A stretch of DNA of 64,000 nt from Amycolatopsis lexingtonensis (GCF_014873755.1 NZ_JADBEG010000001.1:6484501-6548500); one strand, 5' to 3'; positions 41,176 through 50,548 are shown, counted from the stretch's first letter. The notes: generated by a model not told the origin, from the sequence alone. Program-made: numbers and translations.

Positions 41176-44034
41176 GTGGCACAACCGACGACGCAGCTGA
41201 ACGCGACCGAGCAGGACACCCTGGTCAAGCAGATCGGACTTGCCCTGCTGCGTGCCGCCCCGCGCGACTGGCGCAAGGTCACCGCGGAGTACCGAGCCGT
41301 CGGGAGGTACCACGAGCTGACCGGCGAGATCGTCACCGAAGACGGGACGGTCCACGAGTGGCTCGCCACCCACGACATCGCCACGCTCTTCGGCAGGCTC
41401 CGCGGTGGCATGTACCGCGACGGCCGCGGCACCTGGTTCAACGCGCGGTACCAGCTCGACCACCCCTCGAGCTACAACCTCGAGTACAACCGCGACGAAC
41501 CCGTGTGGAACCTCGCGCCGCCGCCGCAGGCCTACTCCGACGAGCTGCGGATGTTCCCGCGCACCGAGGACAACGTGCCCGAGTGGCTGATCCGGCGGAT
41601 GTCCGGGCTCGGCCCGGAGCAGCCGGGGCCGCACTTCCGGATCGCCCGGATCTTCGACACCGTCGGCCCGGCCGGCCGTCCCGTCATCAACCGGCCCGAC
41701 CTCGAGGTCGACGAGCAGGACCGGCTGCTGGAGTACCTCGAGCGCGCGCCGCTGGTGGTGCCCGAGCGCGGGTACGACATCGACCGGCTGGCCGCGACGC
41801 CGGAGGCGACCGTCCCGGTCGCCTTCCACAGCGACGGCCAGTGGATCTGGCCCGCCGCCGTCAACTTCTACCTGCACAAGTACGGCGTTTCGCCCGAACC
41901 GGACCTCGTGGAGCACGTCCGCGCGGTCGGGTTCAAGCTGCCGCCGGTCGACGAGCCGACGCTGCAGGCCGCGGCGGGTTACCTCACGCGGGGGAACCAG
42001 CCGCCGCCCCCGCCGCGCCCGGCCGGACCGCCGCCGCACCAGGGGCCGCCGCCGCAAGGACCGCCGCCGCAGCAGCAGGCTCCTGCGGGCCCGCCGCCCG
42101 CCGCCGCCGTCGCGCCGCCGGTCGTCCCGCCGCAGCCGCCCGCGCCGGTGGAGGCTCCGCCCGCGGCGCACGCGCCGGTGGAGCCGGAAGCCCCGGCCGA
42201 GGAGCACGAGTACGCCGAAGAGGGTCAGTACGCCGAAGACGGCTACGACGACCAGGAGTTCGACGACCGCTTCGCCGAGGACGACCAGTACGGCGAAGAG
42301 GACTACGACCAGCAGGCCGAGCACGCCGCCGGGACGAACGGCTCGTCGCCGGAGCCGGGCCGGGTGCCCGACCTCGACGAGACCGCGGAGTACGTGCCCG
42401 ACCAGCCGATCGGGCACGAGCAGGAGCCGCGGGACGGCGAGCACGCCGCGTTCCGGCCCGCTGAGGCCGCCCAGGACGAGGCCGGGCACGCGTTCGACGC
42501 CGGCCCGGCGCCCCGGCACGACGAGGAGGCGCACGCCGCCTTCCAGCCGCCGCGGCACGACGCCGAGCCCGCGGGCTTCGAGCCGCGCCATGACGACGAG
42601 GCCGCGCACGCCTTCACGCCGGGCCAGGCGCGGCACGAGGACGAGCCGCCGTTCCGGTCCGGCCACGACGACGAAGCCGCGCACGCCTTCCAGGAGTCCG
42701 CGTTCCAGCCCCACGACGAGGACCAGCCGCGGCACGACGAGGAACCGGCCCACGCCTTCGCGCCGGGCCAGGGCCGGCACGAGGACGAGCCCGCGCACTC
42801 CTTCCAGCCCGGTCAGCCGCCGCGGCGGGAGGAGCAGTCCGCGTTCGACCCGGGCCCGCCGACCATGATCACCCAGCCCGAGATCCCCGGCGTCCTGCCG
42901 GTGCCGGAGCCGCCGGCACCGCAGCCCGCCGCCCAGGCGGAGCCGCCCGCGCCGGCCCCCCGGTCCGGTCGCCGGGCGCTGCGCCGGGAGACCCCGGACC
43001 ACCCGGTGCTCGCCGGGCTGCAGGCCAAGCTCGACGAGCTCGACGTGCCCGAAAGCGGCTACAAGCTGGGCGAGCCCGCCGAGCACGGCTGGAGCGTCGA
43101 ACAGGTCGACGACGGCTGGCGCGTCGGCTGGTACGACGGCAAGCTCAGCAACCCCGCGGTGTTCGGCGACGCCGAGGACGCGGCCGCGTTCATGCTCGGC
43201 AAGCTGCTGCTCAACCCCGAGGGCCACGTGCCGGCCGAGGAGCCGCCCGCGCCGGAGCCCGAACCGGAACCCGAGCCCGAGCCGGAACCGGCGCCGCAGC
43301 GGGTCGTCGCGACGCTGTCGCCCGAGGTCGCGACCGGCTCGTACCCGGTCCGCAAGCCCGAGCCGGTGCCGCCGCAGGAGCAGACGGCGTTCACCAGCGC
43401 CGAGGAGCTGTTCGGCGACCTCGAAGACGACGAGCCGCCGGCCCCGCCGCGCCAGCCGGTCCCGCCCGCGCCGGTCCCGGCCGGGCCGCCGCCGGTGGCG
43501 CAGCAGCAGGTCGCGCCGCCGCCCGCGCCGCCGCGGCGTGAACCGCCGTCGGCGCCGACCGTGCTGGCCCCGGTGCCGCCGGGCGTCCCGCCGGTCCAGC
43601 CCCCGGCCGCGCCGCCGGTGCCGCCGCGTCCGGAACCCGCTCGCCCGGCCGTCAACGGCGCGGGTGGCGGTGGCCAGCAGCAGTGGCCGATCGGGCCGAT
43701 GGCCGGCGAGCCGCCGCTGACGCTGTTCCGCGGCAAGGAACTGCGCGAGCTGCCCGCGGGCAGCGAGCTGGACCGCTTCGGCGGCCCGACCGGCAACCTG
43801 ACGTACGCGGCGGGCACGCCGTTCGCCGAGCGGTCGCTGGTGCCGGAGTGGGTCAACCGGCCGTACCACGTCTACCGCGTGCAGCGGCCGCTGGAGACGC
43901 TCGCCGGCGTCGCGATCCCGTGGTTCAACCAGCCCGGCGGCGGGTCGGCGTACCTGCTGCCGGCGTCGATCGAGGAGCTCCTCGCCGAGGGCGACCTGAT
44001 CGAACTCGACCCGGGCGAACCGCCCGTCGACTGA
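41176..44034 (+). CDS. TNT-domain (NAD+ glycohydrolase toxin-like) protein with long low-complexity linker
   Basis: This 952-aa protein starts at GTG 41176. Residues ~1-270 form a globular N-domain (LLRAAPRDWRKVTAEYRAVG, HEWLATHDIATLFGRLRGGMY). Residues ~275-595 are low complexity: polyproline, then acidic Tyr/Glu repeats and His/Asp-rich units such as RHDDEAAHAF. A second small domain lies at ~595-685. The C-terminal ~110 residues form a TNT domain: ELDRFGGPTGNLTYAAGTPFAERSL, PYHVYRVQRPL and AIPWFNQPGGGSAYLLP, retaining the Arg, His and Gln expected of the NAD+-cleaving site. There is no signal peptide, TM helix or obvious immunity gene. The domain call is strong; the toxin role is inferred. 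Confidence 0.85.
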   Translation: MAQPTTQLNATEQDTLVKQIGLALLRAAPRDWRKVTAEYRAVGRYHELTGEIVTEDGTVHEWLATHDIATLFGRLRGGMYRDGRGTWFNARYQLDHPSSYNLEYNRDEPVWNLAPPPQAYSDELRMFPRTEDNVPEWLIRRMSGLGPEQPGPHFRIARIFDTVGPAGRPVINRPDLEVDEQDRLLEYLERAPLVVPERGYDIDRLAATPEATVPVAFHSDGQWIWPAAVNFYLHKYGVSPEPDLVEHVRAVGFKLPPVDEPTLQAAAGYLTRGNQPPPPPRPAGPPPHQGPPPQGPPPQQQAPAGPPPAAAVAPPVVPPQPPAPVEAPPAAHAPVEPEAPAEEHEYAEEGQYAEDGYDDQEFDDRFAEDDQYGEEDYDQQAEHAAGTNGSSPEPGRVPDLDETAEYVPDQPIGHEQEPRDGEHAAFRPAEAAQDEAGHAFDAGPAPRHDEEAHAAFQPPRHDAEPAGFEPRHDDEAAHAFTPGQARHEDEPPFRSGHDDEAAHAFQESAFQPHDEDQPRHDEEPAHAFAPGQGRHEDEPAHSFQPGQPPRREEQSAFDPGPPTMITQPEIPGVLPVPEPPAPQPAAQAEPPAPAPRSGRRALRRETPDHPVLAGLQAKLDELDVPESGYKLGEPAEHGWSVEQVDDGWRVGWYDGKLSNPAVFGDAEDAAAFMLGKLLLNPEGHVPAEEPPAPEPEPEPEPEPEPAPQRVVATLSPEVATGSYPVRKPEPVPPQEQTAFTSAEELFGDLEDDEPPAPPRQPVPPAPVPAGPPPVAQQQVAPPPAPPRREPPSAPTVLAPVPPGVPPVQPPAAPPVPPRPEPARPAVNGAGGGGQQQWPIGPMAGEPPLTLFRGKELRELPAGSELDRFGGPTGNLTYAAGTPFAERSLVPEWVNRPYHVYRVQRPLETLAGVAIPWFNQPGGGSAYLLPASIEELLAEGDLIELDPGEPPVD

Positions 44035-44044
44035 CGTTCACCCC

Positions 44045-44074
44045 GGAAACCGGCGGCTCCGGCCGCCGGTTTCC
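44045..44074. terminator. Bidirectional terminator between TNT-protein and pentapeptide genes
   Basis: A perfect 13-bp stem (GGAAACCGGCGGC with GCCGCCGGTTTCC) with loop TCCG lies 10 bp after the TNT-gene stop and 6 bp beyond the convergent pentapeptide stop. Confidence 0.85.
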
Positions 44075-44080
44075 GCGTGT

Positions 44081-44668
44081 TCAGCGGATGACGAGCCCGT
44101 GGGCGGCGGCGAAGGCCAACGCCGTCTCGACGTCCACTTCGGCACCCCGCAGGTCGGCCTGGACGAGCGCGTTCGCGTCGAGGCGCGCGCCGCGCAGGTC
44201 GGCGCCGTCGAACTTCGCGCCATGTAGCCGGGCTCCGGTCAGGTCGCTGTCGCGGAGGTCGGCGCCGGAGAGGTCGGCATCGGTCAGGTTGGCCTCGCGC
44301 AGCCGCAGCCCGGACAGGCCCAGCTTGCGCAGCCGCGCCTTCGCGAGCGACGCCAGCGAAAGGTCGCATTCGGTCAGCGCGATCCCGCCGAACCCGCAGT
44401 CGGTGAACGAGGTGCCCAACAGCGAGCACGACGTCCAGCGGCTTTCGGCGAGCACCGTCCGCTCGAAGGTGCACGAGCGGAACGCCGACGCGTCGTGGCG
44501 CGAGCGCGACAGGTCGGCCCGGTCGAACACGCAGTCGTCGAAGGTGCAGCCGCGGGTCCGCAGCCCGCTGAGGTCGGCCCCGGTGAAGTCGCAGCCGGTG
44601 AACCGACGCTTTTCCCACCACTGCCCCGACAACACCGCTTCGCGGTAGTCCTCCCCGGTCTCCAGCAC
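44081..44668 (-). CDS. Pentapeptide-repeat protein
   Basis: This 195-aa protein starts at GTG 44668. Almost the whole length is A(D/N)LxX-type repeats (FTGCDFTGADLSGLRTRGC, LREANLTDADLSGADLRDSD), which fold as a right-handed quadrilateral beta-helix. Some members mimic DNA and protect gyrase; most have no known role. No extra domain. It converges with the TNT gene, so it is not an operon partner of that protein. Confidence 0.9.
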   Translation of the reverse strand: MLETGEDYREAVLSGQWWEKRRFTGCDFTGADLSGLRTRGCTFDDCVFDRADLSRSRHDASAFRSCTFERTVLAESRWTSCSLLGTSFTDCGFGGIALTECDLSLASLAKARLRKLGLSGLRLREANLTDADLSGADLRDSDLTGARLHGAKFDGADLRGARLDANALVQADLRGAEVDVETALAFAAAHGLVIR

Positions 44669-44696
44669 GGGCCCAGGGTTTCACACGCGCCCGCCG

Positions 44697-45164
44697 TCAG
44701 GGCTGCGCACCCTGGACGTACGCCATCGCCTCGATGTGCTCCGGCAGCCGCGCGCGACGCGCCATCTCGGCTTCGTCGAGGTCCTCGAGCCGGGTCTGGA
44801 TCCACCACAGGTTGCCGAACGGATCGCGGACGCGGCCGACGCGGTCGCCGAAGAACAGCACCGTCTGGCGCGTCACCTCGGTGGCGCCCGCGGCGATGGC
44901 GCGGCGCTGGGTTTCTTCGCTGTCGGGCACGTAGAGCCGAAGGAAAGCCGGGGTCTCGGCCCAGCCGGCGGGTGCGTCGAACGCCATCACGACAGCGTCG
45001 CCGATGCGGACCTCGGCGTGCCCGATCTTCCCGTCGTCGCCGACGACCCGGCCGAGTTCCTCTGCGTCGAAGGCCCGCTTCAGGAAGTCGAGCAGCGCGG
45101 CGGTGTCGCGGCCGATGATCCACGGGGTGACGGTCGTGTAGCCGGCGGGAACGGGGCTGGCCAT
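44697..45164 (-). CDS. VOC (glyoxalase/bleomycin-resistance fold) protein
   Basis: This 155-aa protein uses ATG 45164 behind GAGGAGG. It has the PhnB-like VOC layout: VTPWIIGRDTAALLDFLKRAF, GHAEVRIGDAVVMAFD, LRLYVPDSEETQRRAIAAGA, FFGDRVGRVRDPFGNLWWIQTR. Metal ligands (His, Glu) are partly present, and substrate is unknown. It is divergent from an AraC regulator 77 bp away, which probably controls it. Confidence 0.88.
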   Translation of the reverse strand: MASPVPAGYTTVTPWIIGRDTAALLDFLKRAFDAEELGRVVGDDGKIGHAEVRIGDAVVMAFDAPAGWAETPAFLRLYVPDSEETQRRAIAAGATEVTRQTVLFFGDRVGRVRDPFGNLWWIQTRLEDLDEAEMARRARLPEHIEAMAYVQGAQP

Positions 45165-45241
45165 GGTTTTCCTCCTCGGTCGGGTGCCGGGCACGCTAGT
45201 GCCGAAATAGGACAGTTCCCGGCCGCTGCATACTGGGGTCC

Positions 45242-46078
45242 ATGGGAGTTCCCCTGCGGCCGCTGGCGGTGGCCGGGGCGCGGTCGGTCTATCGCGAAGT
45301 CGCCCCGCCGCCCGCGCTCGCCGACGTGCTGGCCTGCGGGTGGCACGGGCGCACCGGCTGGGCGCGGCCGCTGCGCGTCCTGCCGGACGGTTGCGCGGAC
45401 CTGGTCTGGGACGGCGCCGCGCTCACGGTCGTCGGCACCGTCGGCGTCCCGCTGCGGTTGTGGCTCCCGGCGGCCGAAACCCGCGTCGGCGTCCGGCTGC
45501 GCTGCGGTGCCGCCGCGGCGGTCCTCGGCACGCCGATGCCGGAGCTGCCCGCGGGCGCGACCAGGCTGAGCGACCTCTGGGGCGCGCAGGCCCGGCGTGC
45601 CGAAGACGCCCTCGCCGCCACCGCCGATCCGGTGGCGCGGCGGCGAATCCTCGAAGCGCTCGTCGCCGGCCGGGGCGTGACGCCGGATCGCCGGGTGCTG
45701 GCCGCGATCCACGCGCTGGGGCGTCCCGAGGCGCGGGCCGCCGACGTCGCCGACGAGGTGGGCGTGAGCGAACGCGCACTGCGGCGGCACCTCGTGCACG
45801 CGGTCGGCGCCGGGCCGAAGCAGGTGCACCGGATCCGGCGGTTCCAGCGCTTCCTGCGCCGGCTCGAACCCTTGGTGGCCCGGCGGACGTCGCTGGCGGG
45901 CGTGGCGGCGGACCTCGGGTACGCCGACCAGTCCCACCTCGGCCGCGACTGCCGCCGTCTGTCGGGTTCTTCGCCCGCGGCGCTCGTCCGGGTGGCCGAA
46001 AAGTTCCAGACGACCGCCGCGTCGCCGGGCCAGGATCCGGGGCATGGCTTTCCAGGTGACCATTCCCGTGCGCTGTGA
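45242..46078 (+). CDS. AraC-family transcriptional regulator
   Basis: This 278-aa protein has an N-terminal DUF6597-like sensor (LPDGCADLVWDGAALTVVGTV) and C-terminal AraC HTH pair (AADVADEVGVSERALRRHLVHAVG; RRTSLAGVAADLGYADQSHLGRDCRRLSGSSPA). It is divergent from the VOC gene, a common detoxification pairing. The last 35 bp overlap the thioesterase start in another frame. Confidence 0.9.
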   Translation: MGVPLRPLAVAGARSVYREVAPPPALADVLACGWHGRTGWARPLRVLPDGCADLVWDGAALTVVGTVGVPLRLWLPAAETRVGVRLRCGAAAAVLGTPMPELPAGATRLSDLWGAQARRAEDALAATADPVARRRILEALVAGRGVTPDRRVLAAIHALGRPEARAADVADEVGVSERALRRHLVHAVGAGPKQVHRIRRFQRFLRRLEPLVARRTSLAGVAADLGYADQSHLGRDCRRLSGSSPAALVRVAEKFQTTAASPGQDPGHGFPGDHSRAL

Positions 46079-46475
46079 CGACATCGACGCCAACGGCCAC
46101 GTCCGCGGCCCGGCCTACCTGGCGTACGCCGATCACGCGCGCTGGTCGTGCGTGCAGGCCGCGGGGATCGACCTGGCGGAGCTGGCCGCGCGCCGGATCG
46201 GCCCGGTCAACCTGGAGACGACGATGCGGTTCCACCACGAACTCGTCCCTGGCGGCGAGGTGACGGTCAGCTGCTCGTTCCAGTGGGGCGCGGGGAAGAC
46301 TTCGCGGGTGACGCAGGAGTTCCATGTCCCGGACGGCACTTTGGTGGCTTCGGTGTCGTCGGTGTCGGGCCTGCTCGACCTCGACCGGCGACGGCTGGTC
46401 AGCGACCCGGCGGCGCACTGGCGGGAGCTGGCCGCGCGACCGGAACTGCTCGGGCTGGCCCCGAAAACCGGGTGA
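46044..46475 (+). CDS. Acyl-CoA thioesterase (hotdog fold, 4HBT)
   Basis: This 143-aa protein begins MAFQVTIPVRCDDIDANGHVRGPAYLAYADHAR, with the D-x-DANGHV motif of 4-hydroxybenzoyl-CoA/YbgC-type thioesterases (catalytic Asp). The fold completes with a long beta sheet. It probably hydrolyses a short or aromatic acyl-CoA. It overlaps the AraC gene by 35 bp, so cotranscription is likely. Confidence 0.87.
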   Translation: MAFQVTIPVRCDDIDANGHVRGPAYLAYADHARWSCVQAAGIDLAELAARRIGPVNLETTMRFHHELVPGGEVTVSCSFQWGAGKTSRVTQEFHVPDGTLVASVSSVSGLLDLDRRRLVSDPAAHWRELAARPELLGLAPKTG

Positions 46476-46506
46476 TCTTCGCCGCGTCGGTCACTACGGT
46501 GGCGGC

Positions 46507-47235
46507 GTGCCCGACCACGACTACGTCGACCCCGGCCTCGCAGCGCTCTACGACGCTTTCAACCCGCGCGAAATCTCCGGCGACTTCGAGTTCTACCTGC
46601 CGATGATCATGGCGGCGAACTCGGTGCTGGACGTCGGCTGCGGCACCGGGTCGCTGCTGCACTGGGCTCGCGAATCCGGGCACCAGGGGCGCCTGGTCGG
46701 CCTCGACCCGGCCGAGGCCATGCTCGCGCAAGCCCGGCGCCGCGATGACGTCGAGTGGGTACTGGGCGATTTGTCGACCGCTACTTGGGACAGCGAGTTC
46801 GACTTCGCCGTGATGACCGGCCACGCGTTCCAGGTCCTGTTGACCGATGACGAGCTGCGCACGGCCTTCGCGGCGATCCGGCGCGCACTGAAGCCCGGTG
46901 GCCGCTTCGGGTTCGACACCCGCGACCCGGCGGCTCGCGGCTGGGAGCGGTGGACGTCCGCCCACGTGTCCGAAGTGGTCACGGCCGACGGGATCACGGT
47001 CCGGTCGTGGAACGAGGCGGGGCCGTTCGAGAACGGGTACGTCAGCTTCACGACGACGTACGAGAGCCCGGCCTGGGACGCGCCGCAGTACAGCGAAAGC
47101 ACGTTGCGGTTCCTCGACGTCCCGTCGCTGGGCGAGTTCATCGCGGAAGCCGGGCTGGTGGTCGACGAGCAGTACGGCCACTGGGACCGCCGCCCGGCCG
47201 GTCCGGAGATCATCACCATCGTCCGGCGGCCCTGA
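46507..47235 (+). CDS. Class I SAM-dependent methyltransferase
   Basis: This 242-aa protein starts at GTG 46507 (VPDHDYVDPGLAALYDAFNP). SAM-binding motif I is VLDVGCGTGSLLHWA, followed by GLDPAEAML, DFAVMTGHAFQVLLTDDEL and KPGGRFGFDTRDPA. The C-terminal half is a beta-rich substrate domain (YVSFTTTYESPAWDAPQYSEST). Substrate unknown. Ends two bp before the convergent dnaE2 stop. Confidence 0.9.
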   Translation: MPDHDYVDPGLAALYDAFNPREISGDFEFYLPMIMAANSVLDVGCGTGSLLHWARESGHQGRLVGLDPAEAMLAQARRRDDVEWVLGDLSTATWDSEFDFAVMTGHAFQVLLTDDELRTAFAAIRRALKPGGRFGFDTRDPAARGWERWTSAHVSEVVTADGITVRSWNEAGPFENGYVSFTTTYESPAWDAPQYSESTLRFLDVPSLGEFIAEAGLVVDEQYGHWDRRPAGPEIITIVRRP

Positions 47236-47236
47236 C

Positions 47237-50200
47237 TCACCGGAAGTCGCGGGACTTCGCCTTGATCCGCATCTGCAGTGGCTCGACGCGGTCGGCGAGG
47301 ACGCTCACCACGCCGTCGGCCTTCTCCACCACGCCGCGGATCAGGAGCGCCGGGCTGCTGCGCGCCACGCGGTGGTAGCGCTGCCACAGGCCGAGCGTGC
47401 AGATCACGTTCACCATCCCCGTTTCGTCTTCGATGTTGAGGAAGGTGACCCCGGCCGCGGTCGCCGGGCGCTGGCGGTGGGTCACCGCGCCGCCGATCAG
47501 GACGCGGGCGCCGTCGTCGAGGGCCGCCAGGCCGCTCGCCGGGACGACGCCCAGCTCGTCGAGGTGGTCGCGGATGAACTCGGTCGGGTAGCTGTCCGGG
47601 GACACGCCCGTCGCCCAGACGTCGGCCGCCGCGAGGTCGAGGCCGTCCATGCCCGGCAGCACCGGTGCCCGCCCGCCGACCAGCCCGGGCAGCTTCTCCG
47701 GCCGTTCGCCGGCGACCGCGCCCGCGGTCCACAGCGCCTGGCGGCGGTCGACGCCGAAGCCCGCGAACGCGCCGGCCGTGGCCAGTGCCTCGATCTGCGG
47801 GGTGGTCAGCCGGACGCGACGGGCGACGTCGGCCAGGTCGCGGTAGTCGCCGTTTTCCTTGCGCTCGGCCACAATCCGCTTCGCGACGTCTTCGCCGATC
47901 TTCCGCACGGTGCTCAGCCCGGTCCGCACCGCGTGCAGCTTTCCCTTTTCCGGCAACGGTTCCAGCGTCGCGTGCGGCAGACTGCGGTTGATGTCCGGGC
48001 CGTGCACGGTGACGCCGTGGCGCCGCGCGTCGGCGACCAGCGACTGCGGCGAGTAGAACCCCATCGGCTGCGCGCGCAGCAGGCCGGCCAGGAACGCGTC
48101 CGGGTGGTAGTACTTGAAGTAGGCGCTGGAAAACACCAGGTGCGCGAAGCTCAGCGCGTGGCTCTCCGGGAAGCCGAAGTTCGCGAACGCCTTGAGCTTC
48201 AGGAAGATCTTCTGCGCCAGCTCGTCGTCGACCCCGTTCGCGGCGGCGCCTTCGAGGAACCGCTGCCGCAGCCGGTCCATCTTGCGGTCCGAGCGCTTCG
48301 AGCCCATCGCGTGCCGCAGCTGGTCGGCCTCCGCCGCGGTGAAGTTCGCGACGTCGAGCGCGATCTGCATCATCTGCTCCTGGAACAGCGGCACGCCCTT
48401 GGTCTTGTGCAGTGCCTTCTCCAGCAGCGGGTGGTCGTAGCTCCACTCCTCTCGCCCCTGCTTGCGGCGGATGTACGGGTGCACCGAGCCGCCCTGGATC
48501 GGGCCGGGCCGGATCAGCGCCACTTCGACGGCGAGGTCGTAGAACTCCTTGGGCCGCAGGCGCGGCAAGGTCGCCAGCTGGGCTCGGCTTTCGACCTGGA
48601 AGACACCGATCGCATCGGCGTTGCAGAGCATCTCGTAGATCTTCTCGTCGGCGAGGTCCAGCTCGGCGAGGTCGACGAGCTCGCCCTTGTAGTCGCGGAC
48701 GAGGTCGATCATGTAGTGCAGCGCGGACAGCATGCCGAGGCCGAGCAGGTCGAACTTGACCAGCCCGGCGGCGGCGCAGTCCTCCTTCTCCCACTGGATG
48801 ACGCTGCGGTCGGCCATCCGGGCCCACTCGACCGGCACGACCTGGCTCACCGGCTCCTGGCACATCACCATCCCGCCGGAGTGGATGCCCAGGTGGCGCG
48901 GGAAGTCCTCGAGCGCGAAGGCCAGCTGCACGACCTCGTCCGGGATGTCGTGGTCGTGGTCCTTTTCGGTGCTGCGCAGCGAACCCCAGCGATCGATCTG
49001 CTTGCTCCAGGCGTCCTGCTGGCCCGGTGAGTAGCCCAGCGCCCGCGCCGCGTCGCGGACCGCGGACCGGGCGCGGTAGGTGATCACGTTCGCGACCTGG
49101 GCGGTGCGGAGGCGGCCGTGCTTGGCGAAGACGTACTGGATGGCCTCCTCGCGGCGGTCGGACTCGATGTCGAGGTCGATGTCGGGGTAGCCGTCGCGGT
49201 CCGGGGCGAGGAAGCGCTCGAAGAGGAGTTCGTAGGCGACGGAGTCGACCTTCGTGATGCCGAGCGCGTAGCAGACGGCCGAGTTCGCCGCCGAACCGCG
49301 GCCCTGGCAGAGGATGTCGTTTTCGCGGCAGAAGCGCACGATGTCCCAGACGATCAGGAAGTACCCGGGGAAGCCGAGCTCTTCGATGATCTCGAGTTCG
49401 TGCTTGATCTGGGCTTTCGCCTTTTCTTCGTGGGGTTTGCCGCCGAAGCGTTCCTCCGCGCCTTTCCAGGTGAGCTCGCGCAGGTACGTCGTTTCGGTGT
49501 GGTCGCCGGGGACGTTGAACGGCGGCAGCTTCGGGGCGAGCAGCTTGAGCGGGAACGCGCATTCCATGCCCAGCAACGCACTGCGCCGCACCGCGCCGGG
49601 GTAGCGCCGGAACAGGACGTCCATTTCGGCGCCGCTGCGCAGGAACGCCGTGCCGGCCGCGGGCAGCCAGCCTTCGAGCTCGTCGATGCCACGCCGCGCG
49701 CGGATGGCGGCGAGCGCGTCGGCCAGCGGCGCCCGTTCGGGACGGGCGTAGTGCGCGGCGGTGGTGGCGACGGTCGGCAGGCCGAGCTCGTCCGCGAGCC
49801 GGCTGAGGACGTCGTTGTGAGTGCTGTCGAGCGGCTGCCGGTGGTCGGTGAGCTCGACGTAGACGTGGTCGCGCCCGAACCGGTCGACGAGGATCCGCAG
49901 CTGCTCGGCGGCGGCAGCCGGGCCGTGCGTGACGAGCGCCGAGCGCACCGCCCCCTTGCGGCACCCGGTCAGCACGACGCACTGCCCGGCGACCTCCTCG
50001 GCGACCGCGCCGAGGTCGTAGATGGGTTTGCCCTTCTCGGCGTCGGAGTGGATCTGCCCGGCGGTGATGGCGCGGCAGAGGGCGCGGTAGCCCTGGTCGC
50101 CGCGGGCGAGCAGGAGGAGGTGCTCGCCTTCGGGATCGGGGACGCCGTTCTGCGGGTTCCGCAGGCCGAAGCTGAGTTCGGTGCCGAAGACGGTGTTGAC

Positions 50201-50548
50201 GCCCAGTTCGCGCGCGGCTTCGGCGAAGCGGACGACGCCGTACATCCCGTCGTGGTCGGTGAGGGCGATGGCGTCCAGCTTGAGGCGCGCGGCTTCCTCG
50301 ACCAGTTCTTCGGGGTGGCTGGCGCCGTCGAGGAAGCTGAAGTTGGAGTGGCAGTGCAGTTCGGCGTAGGGCACGCGGACGGCTTCCCCGCCGTCGTCGG
50401 TGCCGCGCGCCGGGAGGTCTTGGGGACGCCGGTAGCCCTCGCGGTGGCGGCCCCAGGCGGGACTGTCCCCGTGGTCGCCGGGCGGGAGGTCGCCGGCGAG
50501 GGTGCGGGCGAGGTCCTTCCAGCGGACGGGTGGGTTGTTCCAGCCCAT
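47237..50548 (-). CDS. dnaE2: Error-prone DNA polymerase III alpha-type subunit DnaE2
   Basis: This 1103-aa C-family polymerase is the catalytic part of the SOS mutasome for translesion synthesis. The N-terminal PHP domain has HCH at 65-67 (YAELHCHSNFSFLDGAS). The palm has GRGSAANSAVCYALG and PDIDLDIESDRR (D456/D458/D460 region). The thumb/fingers, HhH and OB regions follow (FPESHALSFAHLVF; GMVNVICTLGLWQ). Its ATG shares one base with the stop of the repeat-protein gene (TGATG), placing it last in the imuA'-imuB cassette. The N-terminal ~60 residues before the PHP domain are variable. Confidence 0.96.
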   Translation of the reverse strand: MGWNNPPVRWKDLARTLAGDLPPGDHGDSPAWGRHREGYRRPQDLPARGTDDGGEAVRVPYAELHCHSNFSFLDGASHPEELVEEAARLKLDAIALTDHDGMYGVVRFAEAARELGVNTVFGTELSFGLRNPQNGVPDPEGEHLLLLARGDQGYRALCRAITAGQIHSDAEKGKPIYDLGAVAEEVAGQCVVLTGCRKGAVRSALVTHGPAAAAEQLRILVDRFGRDHVYVELTDHRQPLDSTHNDVLSRLADELGLPTVATTAAHYARPERAPLADALAAIRARRGIDELEGWLPAAGTAFLRSGAEMDVLFRRYPGAVRRSALLGMECAFPLKLLAPKLPPFNVPGDHTETTYLRELTWKGAEERFGGKPHEEKAKAQIKHELEIIEELGFPGYFLIVWDIVRFCRENDILCQGRGSAANSAVCYALGITKVDSVAYELLFERFLAPDRDGYPDIDLDIESDRREEAIQYVFAKHGRLRTAQVANVITYRARSAVRDAARALGYSPGQQDAWSKQIDRWGSLRSTEKDHDHDIPDEVVQLAFALEDFPRHLGIHSGGMVMCQEPVSQVVPVEWARMADRSVIQWEKEDCAAAGLVKFDLLGLGMLSALHYMIDLVRDYKGELVDLAELDLADEKIYEMLCNADAIGVFQVESRAQLATLPRLRPKEFYDLAVEVALIRPGPIQGGSVHPYIRRKQGREEWSYDHPLLEKALHKTKGVPLFQEQMMQIALDVANFTAAEADQLRHAMGSKRSDRKMDRLRQRFLEGAAANGVDDELAQKIFLKLKAFANFGFPESHALSFAHLVFSSAYFKYYHPDAFLAGLLRAQPMGFYSPQSLVADARRHGVTVHGPDINRSLPHATLEPLPEKGKLHAVRTGLSTVRKIGEDVAKRIVAERKENGDYRDLADVARRVRLTTPQIEALATAGAFAGFGVDRRQALWTAGAVAGERPEKLPGLVGGRAPVLPGMDGLDLAAADVWATGVSPDSYPTEFIRDHLDELGVVPASGLAALDDGARVLIGGAVTHRQRPATAAGVTFLNIEDETGMVNVICTLGLWQRYHRVARSSPALLIRGVVEKADGVVSVLADRVEPLQMRIKAKSRDFR

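Noticed and set aside
41083..43869. A 928-codon open frame on the minus strand opposite the TNT-domain gene
   Set aside because: It is Arg/Gly-rich with no domain or starts with ribosome-binding sites. The plus strand carries recognisable domains over the same DNA, and high GC keeps the antisense frame open.
44081..44668. Pentapeptide-repeat protein as the immunity factor for the TNT toxin
   Set aside because: It is on the opposite strand behind a bidirectional terminator, and known TNT immunity proteins are unrelated to pentapeptide repeats. Proximity alone is not enough.
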